DNA of 64,000 bases, taken from contig JAUIIG010000003.1 in assembly GCA_030431875.1 (NCBI GenBank), forward strand, positions 30,402-94,401. The letters run 5' to 3'. This stretch comes from Alphaproteobacteria bacterium. GTDB taxonomy: Bacteria > Pseudomonadota > Alphaproteobacteria > Sphingomonadales > Sphingomonadaceae. Positions within the stretch are counted from its first letter, which is position 1. Every line of letters starts with the position of its first letter. The notes below the pieces were generated by a model. The model did not search any database, was not told the DNA's origin, and worked only from the letters and a program-made list of their open reading frames with translations. The position numbers and the translations under genes were made by a program. Positions 52,816-60,696 of the stretch are shown one piece after another.

Positions 52816-55176
52816 ATGATCCTCCGCCACTCTCGCCGTCGCCTGGCCATGGGCATTTCGATCACCGCCATGCTGATGGCCGGTGCTGCCAGCGTCTCTG
52901 CACAGGAAGCTGCCATCGTCCAGCCCGGCGGGGTTGGTGAAGCCCCGCGTACGATCACCGAGGAAGAGGCGCTGGCGCTGGCGCGCAATTCCTATTCGAC
53001 TGCTGACGTATCCTTCATGCAGGGCATGATCGTGCACCACCAGCAGGCCGTCGACATGGCGGAGCTGGTCGCGGACCGCACCAATACCCCCGAAATCCTT
53101 GCGGTCGCGGGGCGTATCCAGGCTTCGCAGGTCGACGAGATGGACTTCATGCGTGGCTGGCTGGCTGATCGCGGTGAGCCGGTGGAAATGGCCGGCATGG
53201 GGCACACGGACCATGTCGGCATGCGCGGCATGGCTACAGCAGAACAGATGGCCCAGCTGGAGGCCGCGCGCGGCACTGCTTTCGACCGGCTGTTCCTCGA
53301 ACTCATGGTCCACCACCACCAGGGCGCAGTCTACATGGTGGACGAGCTGCACAGCCAGCGCGGCACGGCCGCCGACCCGGTGATGTACCAGTTCACCGCT
53401 GACGTGGAGAATGACCAGAACGCCGAGATAGAGCGTATGAACGCCGTGCTCGCCAGCCTGTCTGACGATCCCCGCGCCGTGCTGACGGCGGGCGTTTTCG
53501 ACGCGGGCGAGGCGATCCTCAACCTCCGCCACGTCGCTTTCCTGCGCAAGCCGGCCGGCTTCTTCGACCCGGAGAACCCGGGCGGACTGCGTCCGGAAAT
53601 CACCGATGACGAGGAAGAGGGCGACGCGGAGGAAACTGCGGTCGACGCCAACCACGCTGCCATGGTCGCGGCTGGCGGCGAGCATGGTGACCACGCAGAC
53701 CACTCCCAGCACAGCGCCGCCGATCACGCTGCCCACATGGCGCAGATGGCCATGGATGAAGCAGGCGAGACCACCGAAGCGGACCCCGAGGAAGCGCCCG
53801 AGCGCCGCTATGGCACCCGCTCCGGCCTGCTCAGCTTCTCCAACACCGACATCGCCTTTGCCGGAGACCTGATGGTGGCGGGCAGCTACCACGGCTTCAA
53901 CGCCTACCGACTGGGCGAGGATGGCGTGCCGACGCTGGTGAGCTCGGTAGTCTGCCCCGGCGGACAGGGCGACGTCTCGATCGCGGGCAATCTGCTGATC
54001 ATGAGCGTCGAGGAAACGCGTGGCCGGACCGACTGCGGCCTTGAGGGTGTGACCGAGCGCGTCAGCGAAGACCGCTTCCGCGGCCTGCGTATTTTCGACA
54101 TCAGCGATATCCGCGCCCCGCGCCAGGTAGGCCAGGTGCAGACCTGCCGTGGCAGCCACACCCATTCGATTGTCGAGCAGACCGACACCAGCCTGATCGT
54201 CTACAACTCTGGCACCGGCTCGGTGCGTGAAGAGGAAGAGCTGTCATTCTGCGTGGGTGACGTGCCGGGCGATACCCGCACCTCGCTGTTCTCCATCGAC
54301 GTAATCGAAATCCCGCTCGCCGATCCCGCTGCGGCGCGCATCGTGTCCTCGCCGCGCGTCTTCGCCGATCCCGAAACCGGCCGCCTCGCGGGCCTATGGG
54401 CCGGTGGTGACCATGGCGACCAGACCCAGGACACGCGCCGCACGGACCAGTGCCATGACATTACCGTCTTCCCCAGCCTCAACATCGCTGCGGGCGCCTG
54501 CTCGGGCAACGGCATCATCTTCGACATTTCCGACCCGCTGAACCCGACGCGCATGGACGAAGTTGTCGATCCCGGCTTTGCCTATTGGCACTCGGCCACC
54601 TTCAACAACACCGGCGATGTCGTGCTTTTTACTGACGAATGGGGCGGCGGCGGTCGTCCGCGTTGCCAGGCCACCGATCCGCGCAACTGGGGTGCCAACG
54701 CTTTTTACGCCATCGTCGATGGCCAGCTGGAATATCGCGGCACCTACAAGCTGCCCGCACCGCAGGGCGACAAGGAAAACTGCGTCGCGCACAACGGCTC
54801 GATCATTCCGGTGCCGGGACGCAATATCTTCGTCCAGGCATGGTACCAGGGCGGCCTTTCGGTGATCGATTTCACTGACCCGACCAACCCGTTCGAAATC
54901 GCCTATTTCGACCGCGGCCCGGTCGATGCCGACCAGCTGGTGACCGGCGGCTACTGGTCCGCCTACTGGTACAACGGCCGCATCTATGCGACCGAGATCA
55001 CCCGCGGCCTGGACGTCTTCGCGCTCGAGCCGAGCGAGTTCCTGACCGCCGAAGAGATCGCGGCTGCCGAAGCGGCCAGCTACCGCGACAGCGTGTTCAA
55101 CCCGCAGACGCAGTACCCGGTAACCTGGACCGAAGAAGAAGTCCGGGCTGCTGAAGCCAGCCGGAACGGCGGTTGA
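52816..55176 (+). CDS. DUF305 and LVIVD-repeat fusion protein, His-rich, copper-associated
   Basis: A 786-residue exported protein. After a signal peptide (residues 8-31) comes a DUF305 ferritin-like bundle with HH pairs at H74-H75 (MIVHHQQAVDMAEL) and H166-H168 (MVHHHQGAVYMVDEL), the copper-binding pattern of CopM. A His/Asp-rich linker near residues 290-312 (EHGDHADHSQHSAADHAAH) precedes a large C-terminal beta-propeller with LVIVD-type repeats (RIFDISDIRAPRQVGQV, IIFDISDPLNPTRMDEV, VIDFTDPTNPFEIAYF). It is placed next to copB, copA and csoR, which supports a role in periplasmic copper handling. ATG 52816. Confidence 0.85.
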   Translation: MILRHSRRRLAMGISITAMLMAGAASVSAQEAAIVQPGGVGEAPRTITEEEALALARNSYSTADVSFMQGMIVHHQQAVDMAELVADRTNTPEILAVAGRIQASQVDEMDFMRGWLADRGEPVEMAGMGHTDHVGMRGMATAEQMAQLEAARGTAFDRLFLELMVHHHQGAVYMVDELHSQRGTAADPVMYQFTADVENDQNAEIERMNAVLASLSDDPRAVLTAGVFDAGEAILNLRHVAFLRKPAGFFDPENPGGLRPEITDDEEEGDAEETAVDANHAAMVAAGGEHGDHADHSQHSAADHAAHMAQMAMDEAGETTEADPEEAPERRYGTRSGLLSFSNTDIAFAGDLMVAGSYHGFNAYRLGEDGVPTLVSSVVCPGGQGDVSIAGNLLIMSVEETRGRTDCGLEGVTERVSEDRFRGLRIFDISDIRAPRQVGQVQTCRGSHTHSIVEQTDTSLIVYNSGTGSVREEEELSFCVGDVPGDTRTSLFSIDVIEIPLADPAAARIVSSPRVFADPETGRLAGLWAGGDHGDQTQDTRRTDQCHDITVFPSLNIAAGACSGNGIIFDISDPLNPTRMDEVVDPGFAYWHSATFNNTGDVVLFTDEWGGGGRPRCQATDPRNWGANAFYAIVDGQLEYRGTYKLPAPQGDKENCVAHNGSIIPVPGRNIFVQAWYQGGLSVIDFTDPTNPFEIAYFDRGPVDADQLVTGGYWSAYWYNGRIYATEITRGLDVFALEPSEFLTAEEIAAAEAASYRDSVFNPQTQYPVTWTEEEVRAAEASRNGG

Positions 55177-55199
55177 TCTGAAGCTCTATCGCACAGCGC

Positions 55200-55445
55200 C
55201 TATCCCTTGGCGCCAGCCTTGGGATAGCGCTTGCGGTAGAGCGACCACAGCGGCGAGGTGACGGTGAAGCCGCCCACCGCGCCGCTGAGGTAGATGATGC
55301 CGGACTTGCCGCCTTCGTAACCCATCTGGTCGGTGAAGATGTAATAGGCCAGCAGCGCGCCGGCCACGGTGAACACCGTGCTCAGCAGCACCAGCGGCAC
55401 AAACAGGAACCAGTTGTTGCGGGTCTTGGTGGGCGTGTGGGTCAT
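55200..55445 (-). CDS. Small two-helix membrane protein
   Basis: An 81-residue protein with two predicted helices (about residues 13-37 and 46-66), a GYEGGKSG loop between them and a basic C-terminus (YRKRYPKAGAKG). No family is recognised. It lies 56 bp beyond the start side of copB, on the same strand but downstream of it, and could be the last gene of the copA-copB unit. Confidence 0.7.
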   Translation of the reverse strand: MTHTPTKTRNNWFLFVPLVLLSTVFTVAGALLAYYIFTDQMGYEGGKSGIIYLSGAVGGFTVTSPLWSLYRKRYPKAGAKG

Positions 55446-55501
55446 GCCGCTATTCTAGCGTCGCGTCGCTGGGGACCCAGTGCCAGAAATATGGGAGCCG
55501 C

Positions 55502-56431
55502 CTAGAACCAGGTGCGCAGGCCCAGCAGCAGGGCGACGCGGTCGGGCTCGTCGCCGGTGGCATATTCGACACCGACATAGGGCGCGAACTCGCGGGCGAT
55601 CTCGTAGCGCAGCCGCGCGCCCGCGGTGACATGGTAGAACCCGCTGGAGATCCCGCGCTCGGGAATGTCCTGCGCGGCGATCTCTGCTTCCGCCCGCGGC
55701 TGCAGGATCAGTCGCTGCGACAGGCGCATGTCGTGCTCCGCCTCGATCCGTGCGGTCACATCGCCTTCGTCGGAAACAAAGGCCGCGAGGTCGAAGTGCA
55801 CGTTGTAGGGGGCAAGGCCCGCGAAGCCGACTACCGCATGGGCAGTCGTGTCCGGCTCGGCATCGACGCGCATGCCCACTTGCAGGTCGACGAAGGGTCC
55901 GACCGCGTGGCCCCACAGGAGCTGCGCCTCGGCTTCTTCCACCGAACCGCCGAATTCGCCCTCACCTTCGGACTTGAAGACGATCTTGTCGGTGCCCGTG
56001 CCGTACCAGGCGCTGACGTCCCAGACATAGCTGTCGTGCCCGTCCGCCACCTGTGCTTCAAGCCGTTCGACCAGCACAGTGCCGGTCGTCATGCCGCTGT
56101 GCGAGGTGCGGCTGTAAGCGCGCGCTTGGGCCATCTCCTGCGGGTCGAAGTAGAGGTCAGCCGCGTGCTCAGGTCCCTCGAATGCGCGGGCAGGCGGCGG
56201 GCCGGACGGGATCTCGACCATTATGTCATGGCCCATGGCGGAATGGTCCATCTGGCCATGCTGGCTGTGATCCATCGTGGAATGGTCCATCGCGCCATGC
56301 TGCGAATGGTCATCGGTGGACGCGGGCGCGGGCGCAGGCGTAGGAGTGTGCTGCGAATGGTCGGAATGGTCCTGCGCCATGGCAGGGGTCGCGACGAGGG
56401 CGGCAGTAGCAAACAGCAGCGCGCGCATCAT
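55502..56431 (-). CDS. copB: Copper resistance protein B
   Basis: Outer-membrane beta-barrel of the CopAB copper-resistance system. The 309-residue protein has a signal peptide (residues 1-19), a His/Met-rich metal-binding segment at residues 20-70 with repeated MDHS and DHSQH units, and a barrel from about residue 90 that ends in RTWF with the usual C-terminal aromatic. YFDPQEMAQARAYSRTSHSG and GVEYATGDEPDRVALLLGLR fit the CopB family. Its ATG overlaps the copA stop by 4 bp. Confidence 0.93.
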   Translation of the reverse strand: MMRALLFATAALVATPAMAQDHSDHSQHTPTPAPAPASTDDHSQHGAMDHSTMDHSQHGQMDHSAMGHDIMVEIPSGPPPARAFEGPEHAADLYFDPQEMAQARAYSRTSHSGMTTGTVLVERLEAQVADGHDSYVWDVSAWYGTGTDKIVFKSEGEGEFGGSVEEAEAQLLWGHAVGPFVDLQVGMRVDAEPDTTAHAVVGFAGLAPYNVHFDLAAFVSDEGDVTARIEAEHDMRLSQRLILQPRAEAEIAAQDIPERGISSGFYHVTAGARLRYEIAREFAPYVGVEYATGDEPDRVALLLGLRTWF

Positions 56432-58176
56432 TCGCCCTCCTCCGGGAAAGGCCGGACGGTGACGGTCTGCATCATCCCTGCGTGCATGTGATAGAGCAGG
56501 TGGCAGTGGAAGGCCCAGTCGCCCGGCTCGTTGGCCGTGAGGTCGAAGGTTGCCGTACTGCCCGGCTGGACCACCACGGTGTGTTTCAGCGGCTGCTCCG
56601 TCATCCCCGCACCGTTGACCAGTTCGAAGAAATGGCCGTGCAGGTGGATGGGGTGCGCCATCATGGTGTCGTTCACCAGCTTCACCCGCACCCGTTCGTC
56701 ATAGCCGAAGCGGATCGGATCGTCGGTGACGGCGCTGAACTGCTTGCCGTCGAACGACCACATGTAGCGCTCCATGTTGCCGGTCAGGTGGATCTCAAGC
56801 TGCCGCTCCGGCATCCGGTGCGGGTTGGGATTGGCGGCTTTCAGGTCGGTGTAGCGCAGCACGCGGTGGCCCACATTGTCGAGGCCGAGGCCGGGGAAGT
56901 CCATCCGGTCCATCGGCATGGCCGAGACCATGTCGACCCCCGCGTTGAGGTCCACCGTGTCGGGCAGCACCGAGGCATCGCGCATGGAATGATCCATGCT
57001 TTCCCCATTTCCCATGTCCATGCCGCCATGCGCGCCGTGGTCCATGCCTGACATGTCGCCCATGCCCATGTCGACCATGGTCAAGGTCACCGGCTCGCGC
57101 AGCGGCGGCGGCGTGGCGCGGTGGCCGGCGTGCGAAGTGATGCTGGCGATGCCCATGCCCGAACGGTCCATCGCCTCGGCCACGAAGGCGTGGCTGCCGT
57201 CGCGCGGGCGGATGATGACGTCGTAGGTTTCCGCCGTGCCGATCTGGAATTCGTCGACCACCACAGGATCGACCTCCTGTCCGTCAGCCGCGATCACCGT
57301 CATCCCGACGCCGGGGATGCGCACGTTGAAGAAGGTCATGGCGCTGCCGTTGATCACCCGCAGGCGGATCGCCTCCCCCGGGGTGAAGGCGAATTCGAGG
57401 TCATCCGCCGGGCCGTGGCCGTTGACGAGGTAGGTGTAGGTGCTGCCCGTCACGTCCGCGATGTCGCGCGGGTTCATCCGCATGGCGCCCCACATCAGCC
57501 GCTCTTCCAGCGTCATCGCGCCGTCGCCGACGGTAGTCATCTGGCGGTTGAAGTAGTGCTCGCCGACGTGGAGCATGCGGGCAATGTCGTGCGGGTGGCG
57601 CGGGGTGAACTCGCTCAGCAGCATGACATAGTCCCGGTCGTAACGCGGGTCCGGCATGTGGTGGGCGTGTTCGCTTTCGATCACCAGCGGGCCGTAATGC
57701 CCGGCTTGTTCCTGCAGGCCGGAATGCGAGTGCCACCAGTAGGTGCCGGTCTGCCGGATCGGGAAGCGGTAGGAGAAGGTCTCGCCGGGACGGATGCCGG
57801 GGAAGCTGACGCCGGGCACGCCGTCGAACTGGAACGGCAGCAGCAGCCCGTGCCAGTGGATCGAGCTGTCTTCGGCAAGGTTGTTGGTGACGTTGAGCGT
57901 CACGTCCTGCCCTTCGCGCAGGCGGATCAGCGGGCCGGGCACGGTGCCGTTGACCGCGATGGCATGGCCGCTGCGCCCGCCGGTGGCGAAGTGATGCTCG
58001 CCGATGGTCAGGTCGATCACATCGCCCGACAATTCGCCAAAGCCCTTTTGTGCATGGCTGAGCGACTGGCCGCGCGCCCAGGCGGGTATGGCGAGGCCAG
58101 CGGCGGCGAGGGACAACGAGCCCTGCATCAGGCCGCGGCGGGAGAGCGCAGGCAATTTCGGCTTGTCGAACTTCAT
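56428..58176 (-). CDS. copA: Periplasmic multicopper oxidase CopA
   Basis: Copper-resistance oxidase that converts Cu(I) to less toxic Cu(II). From ATG 58176 it is 582 residues with a twin-arginine signal (LSRRGLMQGSLSLAAAGL). The copper ligands are visible: HWHG near residue 105, WWHSHSG near residue 147, HPIHLHGHFF near residue 508 and HCHLLYHMHAGM near residue 560. A Met/His-rich insert (MGMGDMSGMDHGAHGGMDMG) near residues 375-395 is typical. It is controlled by the CsoR operator 15 bp upstream and shares a divergent promoter region with csoR. Confidence 0.96.
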   Translation of the reverse strand: MKFDKPKLPALSRRGLMQGSLSLAAAGLAIPAWARGQSLSHAQKGFGELSGDVIDLTIGEHHFATGGRSGHAIAVNGTVPGPLIRLREGQDVTLNVTNNLAEDSSIHWHGLLLPFQFDGVPGVSFPGIRPGETFSYRFPIRQTGTYWWHSHSGLQEQAGHYGPLVIESEHAHHMPDPRYDRDYVMLLSEFTPRHPHDIARMLHVGEHYFNRQMTTVGDGAMTLEERLMWGAMRMNPRDIADVTGSTYTYLVNGHGPADDLEFAFTPGEAIRLRVINGSAMTFFNVRIPGVGMTVIAADGQEVDPVVVDEFQIGTAETYDVIIRPRDGSHAFVAEAMDRSGMGIASITSHAGHRATPPPLREPVTLTMVDMGMGDMSGMDHGAHGGMDMGNGESMDHSMRDASVLPDTVDLNAGVDMVSAMPMDRMDFPGLGLDNVGHRVLRYTDLKAANPNPHRMPERQLEIHLTGNMERYMWSFDGKQFSAVTDDPIRFGYDERVRVKLVNDTMMAHPIHLHGHFFELVNGAGMTEQPLKHTVVVQPGSTATFDLTANEPGDWAFHCHLLYHMHAGMMQTVTVRPFPEEGE

Positions 58177-58191
58177 ATCGGCGCCATATAG

Positions 58192-58208
58192 ATACCCCCT
58201 AGGGGTAT
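58192..58208. promoter_or_regulatory. CsoR operator between copA and csoR
   Basis: ATACCCCCTAGGGGTAT: 7-bp arms ATACCCC and GGGGTAT around CTA, the form of known CsoR operators (for example upstream of Bacillus copZA). It is 15 bp from the copA start and 20 bp from the csoR start, so it can repress both directions and be released by Cu(I). Confidence 0.85.
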
Positions 58209-58228
58209 GTGAAGAAGGTATTTGGTCC

Positions 58229-58516
58229 ATGGGCGACGAAGCGAAGAAGACCGAGGACAAAGCGACCGTAAACCGGCTCAACCGGATTGCCGGGCAGGTG
58301 CAGGGCGTGGCCCGCATGATCGAGAATGATCGCTATTGCATCGACGTGCTGACCCAGTTGCAGGCGATCAAGTCCGCGCTCGCCAAGGTTGAGACGGCCG
58401 TGCTCAAGCGCCACGCCGATTCCTGTGTCGCCTCGGCCATCGCCTCGGGCGACGAGGCCGAGCAGCGCGTGAAGTTTGCCGAACTGGTCGACCTGTTCGA
58501 GAAGGCCAGGAAGTAG
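58229..58516 (+). CDS. csoR: Copper-sensing repressor CsoR
   Basis: A 95-residue all-helical repressor that leaves DNA on Cu(I) binding. The Cu(I) ligands C37, H62 and C66 are in place (RYCIDV and KRHADSC), and the family opening NRLNRIAGQVQGVARMIE is clear; this fingerprint fits CsoR rather than the nickel sensor RcnR. ATG 58229. The glutaredoxin-MauE gene follows after 10 bp. Confidence 0.93.
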   Translation: MGDEAKKTEDKATVNRLNRIAGQVQGVARMIENDRYCIDVLTQLQAIKSALAKVETAVLKRHADSCVASAIASGDEAEQRVKFAELVDLFEKARK

Positions 58517-58526
58517 GGACAGTCCG

Positions 58527-59270
58527 ATGAGCACGAAGACCGCCACGCTCTATCGCATGGTCATGCCTGACCACCTGTGCCCCTCCGGCCTGAAGGCGAA
58601 ATGGCTGCTGGAAAGCAAGGGCTACACGGTCGAGGACCACCCGCTGCGAACGCGAGAGGAGACCGACGCCTTCAAGGCCGAGCACAATGTGAAGACCACG
58701 CCGCAAGCCTGGATCGGGGATGATCGCATAGGTGGCTACACCGACCTGCGCGCCCATTTCGGCGAGGCTATCGACAAGGGCGGCACCAGCTACAAGCCGG
58801 TGATCGCACTGTTCGCCATGACTGCGCTGATGGCGCTGGGCGCAGCCTTCGTCGCGACCGGCCAGCCGCTATCGGTGCTGTCCGCCGAATGGTTCGTCAG
58901 CTTTTCCATGTGTGCGCTCGCCTACCTCAAGCTGCGTGATGTCGAGTCCTTCTCGACCATGTTCCTCAACTACGACCTGCTCGCGCCCCGCTGGGTGCCC
59001 TATGCCTATGCCTACCCCTTCGCCGAAGGGCTGGCGGGCGTACTGATGACCGCTCATTTCCTGCCCTGGGTGTCGATCCCGCTCGCCCTGTTCATCGGCG
59101 GCATCGGGGCGGTAAGCGTGTTCAAGGCGGTCTATGTCGACAAGCGCGAACTGAAATGCGCCTGCGTCGGCGGCGACAGCAATGTCCCGCTGGGCTTCGT
59201 CTCGCTGACCGAGAACCTGTTCATGATCGGCATGGCCCTGTGGATGCTGGCCAAGCCCTTGCTGGCCTAG
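58527..59270 (+). CDS. Glutaredoxin domain fused to MauE/DoxX-type membrane domain
   Basis: A 247-residue protein. Residues 5-85 form a glutaredoxin-like domain with C18-P-S-G in place of CPYC, VEDHPLRTREETDAFKAEH and the cis-proline VKTTPQAW. Residues 92-245 hold about four helices of the MauE/DoxX redox membrane type, with AFVATGQPLS and a late CACVGGDSNVPLG that carries two more Cys. Such fusions are found with copper or mercury systems and may deliver reductant to the periplasm. ATG 58527; the stop overlaps the APC gene tail to tail by 4 bp. Confidence 0.85.
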   Translation: MSTKTATLYRMVMPDHLCPSGLKAKWLLESKGYTVEDHPLRTREETDAFKAEHNVKTTPQAWIGDDRIGGYTDLRAHFGEAIDKGGTSYKPVIALFAMTALMALGAAFVATGQPLSVLSAEWFVSFSMCALAYLKLRDVESFSTMFLNYDLLAPRWVPYAYAYPFAEGLAGVLMTAHFLPWVSIPLALFIGGIGAVSVFKAVYVDKRELKCACVGGDSNVPLGFVSLTENLFMIGMALWMLAKPLLA

Positions 59271-60571
59271 CCCTCGCTTACGTGGATATCTTCCACGTCC
59301 CCGTCGCGTCGCCGTGCCAGCAGGTAGGCTACGCCGCCCGCGACGAGGATCGCCAGTGTTGGCAGGGCTGCGCTGAGCGGGACCTGGGCGAGCATCCAGA
59401 ACTGGAATGCCGAGGCGATGGCGGCGATCACGCCCCACCGGGCGCCCAGCCCCTTGGCAAAGGCGCCTGATCCTCCCTTCCACATGGCGACGAAAGCCCC
59501 CACCATGACCAGCAGCACCAGCGTCTCCGCAGCCACCAGCAGGTTGGCGAGCGACTGGAAGGTGCCGGAGAGGGCGAGGAAAGCGATGATCACGCCGTAA
59601 ATCGTTATAGCGAACCACGGCGTGTCGAACCGGTCGGAAACGCTGGCAAAGCGGGCCGGCAGCAACCCGCGCCGTCCCATGCCGTAGAGCAGCCGCGGCA
59701 TGGTGACGAAGTAATTCAGTTGTCCCGTGCCGATGGAGAAGATGGCGGCAACAGCAATCAAGGTGCCTCCCCAGCCACCAAACACTGCTTCGCCCGCAGC
59801 AGCCAGCGGCCTGTCCGCATTGGCTCCGTCCGGCGCGATGGCGACATAGGCCAGGAGTACCAGCGCATAGAGCGCCGCCACGATGGCGAGATTGATGTAC
59901 ATCGACAGGAATATCGTGCGGTGCGGGTTCTTCGTCTCCCCGGCCGAGATGGTCGAAACGCCACCACCCGAAAAGGCATAGGCCAACAGCAGCGCGGTCG
60001 CTTCGGTTTCGCTGAATTGCGGCGCCACGTAGTCGGTCGGTAGCCCGTTGGCGATCAGGCCGGCCATGCACAGCAGCAGGATTGGCGCGAGCTTCAGCAG
60101 CGTGCCGACCCAGAGCGCGCCGATGGAACGGCGCGTTCCGGAAATCGCCAGCATTGTGAACACGACGATCAGGCCGAGAATGGTCGCCATGCGCACCACT
60201 GGATCGTCGAAGATCGGGAATATCGCCGCGAGGTAAGAGACGATCACGTGGAAGTTTGCGGCCCGAGCGGCGATGTTGGCACCCAGTATGCACCAGCCTG
60301 CCTCGAACCCGGCGAAACGACCGAAGGCCGTCTCAACATAGAGCTGCGGCCCGCCCGACTGGTCGAACAAGGTGCTGAGCTTGCCGGCAATCGCGAGCGT
60401 CGACGCAGTCAGCAAGGCAAAGATCAGGATCGCCAGTGGAGCCAGGCTTCCTGCGCCCGCGTAGAGCAAGGCTGGCAGGGCAAAGATGCCGGCGCCGACC
60501 ACTCCGTTGAGGTTGAGCAGGGTCGCGCCTGCCAGGCCAATGACCCGCGGCGGCTTCTTCCCTTCGTCCAT
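59267..60571 (-). CDS. APC family permease
   Basis: A 434-residue transporter with 12 predicted helices of the amino acid-polyamine-organocation type. The first helix has the GVVGAGIFALPALL unwinding motif, and helix 6-8 includes AYAFSGGGVSTISAGETKNPHRTI with the conserved E-x-KNP. The substrate is most likely an amino acid but is not readable. It is convergent with the copper module and not obviously part of it. Confidence 0.9.
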   Translation of the reverse strand: MDEGKKPPRVIGLAGATLLNLNGVVGAGIFALPALLYAGAGSLAPLAILIFALLTASTLAIAGKLSTLFDQSGGPQLYVETAFGRFAGFEAGWCILGANIAARAANFHVIVSYLAAIFPIFDDPVVRMATILGLIVVFTMLAISGTRRSIGALWVGTLLKLAPILLLCMAGLIANGLPTDYVAPQFSETEATALLLAYAFSGGGVSTISAGETKNPHRTIFLSMYINLAIVAALYALVLLAYVAIAPDGANADRPLAAAGEAVFGGWGGTLIAVAAIFSIGTGQLNYFVTMPRLLYGMGRRGLLPARFASVSDRFDTPWFAITIYGVIIAFLALSGTFQSLANLLVAAETLVLLVMVGAFVAMWKGGSGAFAKGLGARWGVIAAIASAFQFWMLAQVPLSAALPTLAILVAGGVAYLLARRRDGDVEDIHVSEG

Positions 60572-60643
60572 GCAATGTCCCCCTGCCGCCGAGACAAGGC
60601 CATGCGCAGGCGCAAGTCAAACGAATAGCACGCAGCTCAAAGC

Positions 60644-60674
60644 AAAGGGGCCGGAGGATTGCTCCCCCGGCCCC
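60644..60674 (-). terminator. Terminator of the DUF885 gene, near-identical to the groEL terminator
   Basis: On the minus strand GGGGCCGG pairs with CCGGCCCC, extended by GGG/CCU around AGCAAU, then TTT. Bases 60648-60674 are identical to 62606-62632. It starts 23 bases after the DUF885 stop. Confidence 0.82.
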
Positions 60675-60696
60675 TGCTTGTGCGATGCCTGCTGGC

